Assembly (NCBI GenBank): GCA_025056835.1
Contig: JANWVS010000198.1
Span: 1-5,185 of the forward strand
Origin: Gemmataceae bacterium
GTDB taxonomy: Bacteria; Planctomycetota; Planctomycetia; Gemmatales; Gemmataceae
Reading direction: 5' to 3'
Length of the DNA: 5,185 nt
Numbering within the stretch: the first letter of the stretch is position 1; the number at the start of each line of letters is the position of its first letter. Positions 1 through 5,185 of the stretch are shown here, piece after piece. Made by a program: the position numbers and the translations under genes. The notes under the pieces were generated by a model. The model was not told the DNA's origin. It did no database searches and was given only the letters and a program-made list of their open reading frames with translations.

Positions 1-785
1 CGGCGGCGACGCAACTCCGGGTCGGTCATGTTGAATTGCACGACGCAGCCTTCGAGCATGGCCGCTGCGTTGCGTACATCGCCGTGGGCGTTGGCCAGCT
101 CGGCCAATTGCCACAGCAGCGGACCATCGCCCGGCAGCCACAAGGCAAGCTGCTGCACCAAGGCGACGGCGCGAGCTGGGAGTTTCTTTTTCTCCGCGGC
201 GGCGATCGTGCCCGGCTCGAAGCGGCCTAGGTCATTGACGTAACGCACCCCGAACAAATCGTCCAGCCCGGCTGCTGTCCGGGGCGACCTCATGCGGAGG
301 AGGACGAGCTTCAAATGCAGCTCCTCGGCGGCCTGCCATTTGTCGGGTGCTAGGCGGACCGCTTCCCGCAAGGCGTCGGCGGCGTGGGACATGTTGCCCT
401 GCAATTGCAAAGCAGTGCCGAGATTGGCCGCGATGAAAAAGTGATCAGGATGTTCCCGCTGGGCGGCGCGAAGGACGGCGACCGCCTTGGCAACCTCCCC
501 GAGGCGCACATACAAGGCGCCCAGGTCGGCTTTTTCGTCGGCGCTGAGCGACTGCTTGCCCTGCAGCCTGGCTGCCTCCTCGAGATAGCGGGTCCGAGCG
601 GGATTTTCGTCGCCGACGCTTGGTTTCGCAACGCTCAGGTTGCGCAGCGTCCGCTGGTCCAGCAAGAAGCCGCGCCATTGCGACGGAAGCTCCGCATACG
701 CTTCGCCGGAGTAGTACAGTCCCGCCGAGCACGGCGCCGCGGTCAGCGACAGCCAGGCGCTCCCGACGAGGACGCAGCGGACCAT
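1..785 (-). CDS. Exported tetratricopeptide-repeat protein, C-terminus beyond the left edge
   Basis: I translated this by hand from the reverse complement: an open frame from ATG (785-783) to the window edge, 261 complete codons and no stop. Residues 1-22 look like a Sec signal peptide (hydrophobic 5-17, likely cleavage after PCSA); the cysteine is preceded by Pro, so it is a poor lipobox. The block LYYSGEAYAELPSQWRGF (23-40) recalls planctomycete secreted proteins. TPR-like helix pairs lie at about 84-116 (ALYVRLGEVAKAVAVL), 117-149 (NLGTALQLQGN...ADALREAVRLAPD) and 223-251 (LLWQLAELANAHGDVRNAAA). TPRs mediate protein-protein contacts; the partner and function are unknown. No strong Shine-Dalgarno precedes the start. 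An in-frame ATG at 836-834 would add 17 residues before the hydrophobic core; I prefer 785 because it gives a compact signal peptide. The gene is divergent from lysA. The coding frame and TPR assignment are solid; the exact start is less so. Confidence 0.85.
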   Translation of the reverse strand, partial: MVRCVLVGSAWLSLTAAPCSAGLYYSGEAYAELPSQWRGFLLDQRTLRNLSVAKPSVGDENPARTRYLEEAARLQGKQSLSADEKADLGALYVRLGEVAKAVAVLRAAQREHPDHFFIAANLGTALQLQGNMSHAADALREAVRLAPDKWQAAEELHLKLVLLRMRSPRTAAGLDDLFGVRYVNDLGRFEPGTIAAAEKKKLPARAVALVQQLALWLPGDGPLLWQLAELANAHGDVRNAAAMLEGCVVQFNMTDPELRRR

Positions 786-802
786 TGTACATCGGCCGAG
801 GT

Positions 803-820
803 TCGTGTAATGTATCACGA
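803..820. promoter_or_regulatory. Possible operator: TCGTG-N8-CACGA dyad
   Basis: Two perfectly complementary 5-bp arms, TCGTG (803-807) and CACGA (816-820), flank the AT-rich centre TAATGTAT. The dyad sits in the gap between the divergent start codons and overlaps the best -10-like hexamer (806-811). That position would suit an operator controlling lysA, the TPR gene or both. Arms this short can easily occur by chance in an 80-bp region, so this is only a candidate. Confidence 0.22.
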
Positions 821-855
821 CTTGCCCGCGCCCCATGTCCACGGCTGCACCGCGT

Positions 856-861
856 GAGAGA
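856..861 (+). promoter_or_regulatory. Weak ribosome binding site of lysA
   Basis: GAGAGA lies five bases before the ATG at 867 and only partly matches GGAGG. An in-frame TGA at 855-857 stops any upstream extension, so ATG 867 is the first possible ATG in this frame. Confidence 0.4.
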
Positions 862-866
862 ACGTC

Positions 867-2150
867 ATGGATCATTTTACTTATCGCCACCGCGTCCTGC
901 ACTGCGAAGAGGTATCGGTCGCCGACTTGGCCGAGCGCTTTGGCACGCCGCTGTACGTGTACAGTCGGGCGACCTTGCTGCACCATTTACGGCAGCTCCA
1001 AGAGGCCTTTGCTGCCGTCAGGCCGTTGATCTGCTACAGCATCAAGTCCAACAGCAACCTGCACATCGTTCGCTTGATGGTCGAGCACGGCACCGGCTGC
1101 GACGTCACCAGTGGAGGCGAATTGTACCGAGCGCTCAAGGCCGGCTGCCCGGCGGAAAAGATCGTCTTCGCCGGCGTCGGCAAGACCGACGCGGAAATTC
1201 GCACCGCCCTGGACCGGGATGTTGCCTTGTTCAACGTCGAGAGCGAAGGCGAACTGTTGGCGATTGCCGACCTCGCTCGCGCCGCCGGTCGTGTGGCCCG
1301 CGTCGCGCTCCGCGTCAATCCCGATTTGCCGCCCAAAACGCACGTCAAGACCGATACCAGCGTCAAAGGCGTCAAGTTCGGGCTGGACATCGAAACCGTA
1401 GTGGAATTCGCTCAACGCCTGGTCGGTCACCCCCACGTTCAAGTCGTCGGCCTGCACATGCATCTTGGCTCACCGATTTTGTCGGTAGAACCCTACCGTC
1501 AAGGGATCGAAAAAGGGCTGATTCTCATCGACAAGCTGCGGGCTCAGGGCCATAGAATAGATGTCTGGAACATGGGCGGTGGTTTCGGCATCCACTACCG
1601 CAAGCAAGAGGCCCTGCCGGCCAGTGCCTTCGCGGCGGTGATCGTGCCCGGCATCCAGGCGTCGGGCTGTCGGCTGATTCTCGAGCCTGGACGGTTCATC
1701 GTCGGCAACGCCGGCATCCTCGTCAGCCGCGTCATTTACACGAAGGACTCCGGCGGCAAGCACTTCGTGATCCAAGACGCGGCGATGACCGACCTGGTGC
1801 GGCCGACGCTGTACGACTCCTTCCACCGCATCTGGCCGGTGGCGCCCCCCGCCGACGTGCCCGCGCCGCCGAGCGATTATGAAGCGGACCTGCCGGGCAC
1901 GATCCGCAGCGACGTCGTCGGCCCGGTGTGCGAATCGGGCGATTTCCTGGCCAAGGACCGGGCCTTGCCGCCGGTCGTGCGCGGCGACTTGCTGGCCACG
2001 TTCAGCGCGGGCGCCTACGGCATGGCCATGGCCTCGAACTACAACGGTCGGCCCCGTGCTGCCGAGGTGCTGGTCGCCGGCCGCGACGCGATATTGATCC
2101 GACGTCGGGAGACGTTCGAGGACCTGGTGCGACCGGAAGTCGAAGTGTAA
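867..2150 (+). CDS. lysA: Diaminopimelate decarboxylase
   Basis: A PLP-dependent fold-III enzyme that converts meso-2,6-diaminopimelate to L-lysine and CO2 in the cytoplasm, the last step of lysine synthesis. It has 427 residues, normal for the family. The N-terminal alanine-racemase-like barrel carries YSIKSNSN with the probable Schiff-base lysine K60, then TSGGELYRAL (81-90), FAGVGKTDAEI (101-111), HMHLGSPI (197-204), the phosphate-binding GGGFG (237-241) and EPGR (273-276). The C-terminal beta domain has MTDLVRPTLYDSFH (307-320), the active-site CESGDFLAKDR (355-365) and SAGAYGMAMASNYNGRPR (380-397). All residues expected for catalysis appear present. CESGD supports diaminopimelate rather than arginine, ornithine or carboxynorspermidine as substrate. 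IKSNSN instead of the common VKANSN, and HLGSPI instead of HIGSQI, look like lineage variants. The exported HEAT-repeat gene follows after 23 bp, probably in one transcript. Confidence 0.96.
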   Translation: MDHFTYRHRVLHCEEVSVADLAERFGTPLYVYSRATLLHHLRQLQEAFAAVRPLICYSIKSNSNLHIVRLMVEHGTGCDVTSGGELYRALKAGCPAEKIVFAGVGKTDAEIRTALDRDVALFNVESEGELLAIADLARAAGRVARVALRVNPDLPPKTHVKTDTSVKGVKFGLDIETVVEFAQRLVGHPHVQVVGLHMHLGSPILSVEPYRQGIEKGLILIDKLRAQGHRIDVWNMGGGFGIHYRKQEALPASAFAAVIVPGIQASGCRLILEPGRFIVGNAGILVSRVIYTKDSGGKHFVIQDAAMTDLVRPTLYDSFHRIWPVAPPADVPAPPSDYEADLPGTIRSDVVGPVCESGDFLAKDRALPPVVRGDLLATFSAGAYGMAMASNYNGRPRAAEVLVAGRDAILIRRRETFEDLVRPEVEV

Positions 2151-2161
2151 ACGGACCGCTT

Positions 2162-2167
2162 GGAGGT
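2162..2167 (+). promoter_or_regulatory. Strong Shine-Dalgarno that fixes a TTG start
   Basis: GGAGGT is a near-perfect Shine-Dalgarno, six bases before TTG at 2174-2176. It lies in the 23-bp gap after the lysA stop. Together with the signal peptide that begins exactly at this codon, it selects TTG over the upstream in-frame ATG at 1928, which lies inside lysA. Confidence 0.8.
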
Positions 2168-2173
2168 ACTCCC

Positions 2174-4510
2174 TTGTCCCCGCATCGCATCTCGGTCGCC
2201 GTGCTGCTCGCTCTGCTGGCGATCTCGACACCGACTCTGGCTCAGCCGGACAAGGCCGACGACAAGGCCAACGACAAAGACGCCGAGGCCGTCCGCCGGC
2301 GTCTGGCCCGCGCCGAAGAAGAATATCGCAACTATTTCAAGCGGCCCGAGACCCCCTTCGAATTCTGGGCGGCCATCAAGCACGAGTTTGCCGTCGGCAA
2401 ATTCGACTTGGCGGCCCTGCACCTCGACCAACTGCTCAAAAAACTCCCCGCCGAGGAGGTCGACAAGGCGCTTGCCGCCATCGAAAACGCCGAAGGCATG
2501 TCGACCTTCCTTAAGCTTACGCTCGTTAAAGACAAAGACTGGAGCGACAACGCCGCCCTGCAAAAAGAGGCGCGGGACAACGTGGCGGCGCTCATCCAGC
2601 GCGTCACGGCTGCCGTGGAGAGCAGCCTCAGCGATCCGCAGCGCTTTGCCAAGTTCATCCCTCGCTTGGCTGCTCCCTCCCCCGAAGAACGCAATTTCGC
2701 CTTCGCCCAGATCGACCGCGCCAAAGATCGGGCGGCCCCGTACCTGATCGAGGCGTTGCGAACCAACGTCGGCAAGCCGCTGCATCGCGCCGTGACCGAC
2801 GCGATGGTCCAGTTCGATGCCGACATGGTCCCCGCCTGGCTCGAAGTTTTCAAGGCCGCAAGCCCCGAAGACGCCAAGGACACCGACCTGCGGGCCACGC
2901 TCTTGGACATCATCCTCCGCCGCCACGATACCCGCGCGGTGCCTTACCTTTGGCACATGGCCGCCTCGAAAACGTATCCGCCGTTCATCAACGCCGCCGC
3001 CCGACATGCTCTCGCCCGATTGACCAACACCGAAATCGACAAGCTGCCGCCCGCCCACATCGCCTTGACCGAATTGGCGGAGGCCCACTACCAGCACAAA
3101 GTCAAATTCCCCGCCGGTAAGCCGATCCGCGTTTACCCTTGGGACGGCGTGCGGCTGGCCGCGAAACCCGTTGAACTGAACGTCCGCCAGGCCGAGGAGT
3201 TCTTCGGCAAACGCTATGCCCGCGAGGCGCTCGAGCTGAAACCCGACTACCGTCCCGCCCAGATGGTCTTCCTCAACCTCACGCTCGAACGGGCCTACAG
3301 CGCCCAGCTCGACCAGGCCATCCTCAAACGCATGCCACCCGCGGTACAGCAGTTGATCGGCATTATCGACGGCGATCTGCTCCTCCGCGTGCTGGACCGA
3401 GCACTCGATGAAAACAACCTGCCGGTGATCCTCGCTGCGACGCAGGCCCTCGGCGAGCGCGGTGAATTCAGCGCCGCGCGGCCGGCCATCGGCGGGGCGC
3501 CGCGCGGAATCACTCGCGCCTTGTACTATCCCGACCGGCGCGTGCAGTTCGCCGCCGTCATCGCCTTGCTGAGGATGCCCGCCCCGGAAACGCCGATTGC
3601 CTCCGCCCGGGTTGTCGACATCCTTCGCCGGTTCGTCGCGGGTGCGGCAGCGCCGAAGGCCCTGGTGGTCTTCGTGCCGCCCGACCAAGCCGCGGCCGTC
3701 CGCCAGGCCTTCAAGCCAACCGGACTCGAACCAGTTCTCGTCGATTCGCTCAAGCAGGGCTACGAACATCCCTTTGGCCTGGCCGACGTCGACGTAGTTT
3801 TTCTCCACGGCAGCGAGTTTCGGGCCATCCCCTACGCCATCTCCCAACTCCGCGGCGACGCCGACCTGGGCAACGTCCCCATTTTCCTTCTTGACCCCAA
3901 GGACAACGACCCCGCCCTCGCTCGCTTGGCAACGAAATACCGCAACGTCAAGGTGTTGCCCGAAGGCCTGCTTAAAATGGGCGAGGAACTCAAGACCGAG
4001 ATCGACGAGGCCATCCGGGCCGCCGCGGGCGCTCCCCTCAGCACTGCCGAACGCAAAGCACTGCTCATCGGGTCGCTCGATCTCTTGTGGCGCATGGCCC
4101 GCAACGAGCTGCCCGGCTACGACGTGCGCCCGGCCGTCGACGCCGTGGTCACGGCCCTCCGCTCGCCCGATGCGGCGCCGTTGGCTCTGGAGATCCTGGG
4201 GCGCTTGCCCGGGACCATCCCGCAGACCCGATTGGCGGCCGTCGTCCTCGACAACAACGCCGACAAGCTCCGGCTTGCCGCCGCCTTCGAGCTTAACCGC
4301 AACTTCCAGAAATACGGCGTGGCCCTCGATCGCGACCTGATGAGCCGCCTCAAGAAGGCCTACCAGGAAGCTAGCGACCCCCAGCTCAAGGCCGAGTTGG
4401 CGATCACCATGGGCGCCTTCGGGCCGACCACGCAGCTGACCGGCACGCGACTTTTGCACTTCCGTCCTGAACTCCCGGCCCCGCCGCCTCCCAAGAAAGA
4501 GGACAACTGA
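2174..4510 (+). CDS. Exported HEAT-like repeat protein with an embedded receiver-like segment, function unknown
   Basis: 778 residues from TTG 2174, behind a strong Shine-Dalgarno. Residues 1-23 form a typical Sec signal peptide (HRISVAVLLALLAIS, cleavage after TLA), so the protein acts outside the cytoplasm or in the planctomycete periplasm. A charged DK-rich linker (26-37) follows. From about 40 to 310 it is mostly amphipathic helix, with HEAT/ARM-like pairs (for example PYLIEALRTNVG...LHRAVTDAMVQF, 189-214). Residues 341-375 have a TPR-like look (REALELKPDYRPAQ). HEAT-like repeats resume at 399-470. Residues 495-615 alternate strand and helix like a CheY receiver (ALVVFVPP, VDVVFLHG, VPIFLLDP, VKVLPEG) but lack clear phosphoacceptor and switch-lysine residues. 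More helical repeats (650-745) and a proline/lysine-rich tail (LPAPPPPKKEDN) end it. No catalytic motif is visible. A scaffold or binding role is inferred from the fold only. It probably shares a transcript with lysA, but no link to lysine metabolism can be shown. Confidence 0.88.
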   Translation: MSPHRISVAVLLALLAISTPTLAQPDKADDKANDKDAEAVRRRLARAEEEYRNYFKRPETPFEFWAAIKHEFAVGKFDLAALHLDQLLKKLPAEEVDKALAAIENAEGMSTFLKLTLVKDKDWSDNAALQKEARDNVAALIQRVTAAVESSLSDPQRFAKFIPRLAAPSPEERNFAFAQIDRAKDRAAPYLIEALRTNVGKPLHRAVTDAMVQFDADMVPAWLEVFKAASPEDAKDTDLRATLLDIILRRHDTRAVPYLWHMAASKTYPPFINAAARHALARLTNTEIDKLPPAHIALTELAEAHYQHKVKFPAGKPIRVYPWDGVRLAAKPVELNVRQAEEFFGKRYAREALELKPDYRPAQMVFLNLTLERAYSAQLDQAILKRMPPAVQQLIGIIDGDLLLRVLDRALDENNLPVILAATQALGERGEFSAARPAIGGAPRGITRALYYPDRRVQFAAVIALLRMPAPETPIASARVVDILRRFVAGAAAPKALVVFVPPDQAAAVRQAFKPTGLEPVLVDSLKQGYEHPFGLADVDVVFLHGSEFRAIPYAISQLRGDADLGNVPIFLLDPKDNDPALARLATKYRNVKVLPEGLLKMGEELKTEIDEAIRAAAGAPLSTAERKALLIGSLDLLWRMARNELPGYDVRPAVDAVVTALRSPDAAPLALEILGRLPGTIPQTRLAAVVLDNNADKLRLAAAFELNRNFQKYGVALDRDLMSRLKKAYQEASDPQLKAELAITMGAFGPTTQLTGTRLLHFRPELPAPPPPKKEDN
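2249..2284 (+). repeat. Triplicated 12-bp coding microrepeat (DKxx linker)
   Basis: Three consecutive 12-bp units beginning GACAAG, GACAAG and GACAAA encode DKAD, DKAN and DKDA directly after the signal peptide. The first two units differ at one base; the third has diverged further. It makes a short, charged, probably flexible linker between the cleavage site and the first helical repeat, and looks like local slippage or duplication. Confidence 0.6.
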
Positions 4511-4542
4511 CCACGGCTCGCTAAGATAATCGTCGGCAAGCC
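4511..4542 (+). promoter_or_regulatory. Short gap before the AraC-type gene with a -10-like GATAAT
   Basis: This 32-bp gap has no convincing terminator hairpin, so read-through from the HEAT gene is likely. It holds an AT-rich patch in which GATAAT (4525-4530) matches the -10 consensus at five of six bases. No good -35 lies at the usual distance. If used, it would start a transcript only a few bases before ATG 4543, making it nearly leaderless, which would fit the missing Shine-Dalgarno. This is weak evidence. Confidence 0.2.
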
Positions 4543-5185
4543 ATGCTCTTGGACAAAGTTTCCAGCCTGTCCCGCCAGCGGATCATGCGGGCGGTGTTGC
4601 GGATCGAAGCGGACTTGACTGTCGAGATACCGTTGGAGGAATTGGCCGCTTCGGTCGAGATGTCGCCCGGCCATTTCCATCGCGTATTCGTGGAATTGGT
4701 CGGTCAGACCCCAGCCGCCTACCTGCGCCGCCTGCGCCTGGAACGGGCGGCGATCTCGCTGATGATCACGAACGCTGCGGCGGTTGACCAGGCCAGTCTC
4801 GTGGGCTACGACTCGCGCGAAGGCTTTATGCGCGCTTTTCGACGGCATTTCCGTTGGACGCCGGAAAAGTTCCGCCAGCGCGCCCAACACCAGCTATGCC
4901 GCCGGCTGGCGCGCAGCCGCCGGTGCGGCTTTACGGCCGACCAGGTCCAGATCACCGATCAGCCCCCGCGGCGTTGTGCTTTCCTTCGCTCCTACGATTC
5001 GTTCCTGTCGGTGGCGGCGGTCTCGTGGCGGATGCTCCAATTGGCTGCCCGGCTCGCCCCCTCGGCAGGGGCAGAACTTTTCGGCCTGGTCTACGACGAC
5101 GATTTTATTACTTCCCGCCGACACCGCCGTTACGACGTCTGCCTGACGATTCCGCCCGATTACGAACCGCCGCCCCCGTTCGCCG
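4543..5185 (+). CDS. AraC-family regulator with C-terminal GyrI-like effector domain, truncated by the window edge
   Basis: I translated this by hand: ATG 4543 opens a frame of 214 codons with no stop before the edge. The in-frame TAA at 4522-4524 excludes an upstream start. Residues about 12-115 form an AraC/XylS DNA-binding domain with two HTH units: LEELAASVEMSPGHFHRVF (31-49), the linker GQTPAAYLRRLRLERAA (54-70), and GYDSREGFMRAFRRHF...TPEKFR (88-111), the family signature. Residues from about 135 on (DQPPRRCAFLRSYDSF, LFGLVYDDDFIT, RRYDVCLTIPPDY) resemble the start of a GyrI-like/AraC_E_bind small-molecule domain. HTH first and effector domain second is the Rob-like order. It probably binds DNA and responds to a small ligand; neither ligand nor targets can be read here. 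It starts 32 bp after the HEAT gene, perhaps on the same transcript. No good Shine-Dalgarno is visible. Confidence 0.9.
   Translation, partial: MLLDKVSSLSRQRIMRAVLRIEADLTVEIPLEELAASVEMSPGHFHRVFVELVGQTPAAYLRRLRLERAAISLMITNAAAVDQASLVGYDSREGFMRAFRRHFRWTPEKFRQRAQHQLCRRLARSRRCGFTADQVQITDQPPRRCAFLRSYDSFLSVAAVSWRMLQLAARLAPSAGAELFGLVYDDDFITSRRHRRYDVCLTIPPDYEPPPPFA

Larger units (their letters stand above)
786..866. promoter_or_regulatory. Divergent intergenic region between the TPR gene and lysA
   Basis: This 81-bp gap must hold the promoters for both divergent genes unless they start inside the neighbouring reading frames. On the plus strand TGTAAT (806-811) matches the sigma-70 -10 consensus at five of six bases. 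TTGTAC at 785-790 could serve as a -35, but the 15-bp spacer is short. On the minus strand only weak -10-like matches appear around 808-816. Planctomycete promoters are poorly described, so the exact elements are guesses; the regulatory role of the gap follows from the gene layout. Confidence 0.4.

Noticed and set aside
445..792. A minus-strand open frame of 115 codons over the start of the TPR gene
   Set aside because: It is Arg-rich, out of frame with the TPR gene and domainless, which is typical of off-frame translation of GC-rich DNA.
384..857. A plus-strand open frame of 157 codons upstream of lysA
   Set aside because: It is the antisense of the TPR gene. The minus-strand reading gives a signal peptide and recognisable TPR helices; this frame gives no family resemblance.
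1928..2173. An upstream extension of the HEAT-repeat gene from ATG 1928 into lysA
   Set aside because: It would overlap lysA by more than 200 bp, gives Arg/Gly-rich off-frame sequence, and would bury a clear signal peptide that begins at TTG 2174 behind GGAGGT.
2039..4459. An 806-codon open frame on the minus strand, opposite the HEAT-repeat gene
   Set aside because: It is the codon-aligned mirror of a GC-rich gene. Its translation has no recognisable domain and is rich in Gly, Val, Asp and His as such mirrors are. The plus-strand gene has a signal peptide, a Shine-Dalgarno and coherent repeats.
4515..4542. A possible hairpin GGCT...AGCC between the HEAT gene and the AraC-type gene
   Set aside because: The stem is only four bases with a long loop and no following T-tract, so it is not a credible terminator.
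4360..5124. Minus- and plus-strand open frames of 76-176 codons over the AraC-type gene
   Set aside because: They are out of frame with or antisense to a frame that has a clear AraC HTH signature. The true frame runs off the right edge without a stop.

Overview
The window is GC-rich by eye and densely coded, with short gaps between genes. It is most likely bacterial chromosome from a planctomycete (Pirellulales or Gemmatales type). This rests on remembered family resemblance, not a search. The cues are a secreted TPR protein with a 'YYSGEAYAELPSQWRGF' N-terminal block, a diaminopimelate decarboxylase with an 'IKSNSN' rather than 'VKANSN' cofactor-lysine motif, and a large exported HEAT-repeat protein with an embedded receiver-like fold. 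I see no mobile element, CRISPR array, tRNA or rRNA.

Layout: (1) 1-785, minus strand: the N-terminal 261 codons of an exported tetratricopeptide-repeat protein that runs off the left edge. (2) 786-866: an 81-bp divergent intergenic region with a small AT-centred dyad overlapping a -10-like hexamer. (3) 867-2150, plus: complete lysA (diaminopimelate decarboxylase), the last step of lysine synthesis. (4) 2174-4510, plus: a 778-aa protein with a signal peptide and alpha-helical repeats, starting at TTG behind a strong Shine-Dalgarno sequence. It carries a degenerate CheY-receiver-like alpha/beta segment at about residues 495-615. (5) 4543-5185, plus: an AraC-family HTH regulator with a C-terminal GyrI-like effector-binding domain, cut by the right edge.

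The three plus-strand genes are separated by only 23 and 32 bp with no visible terminator, so co-transcription from the region upstream of lysA is plausible. Only lysA has a clear biochemical role. The TPR and HEAT proteins look like exported protein-interaction scaffolds of unknown function, and the regulator's targets cannot be read from the sequence. I found no clear new multi-gene system. The item most worth following is the exported HEAT protein with the inserted pseudo-receiver fold.
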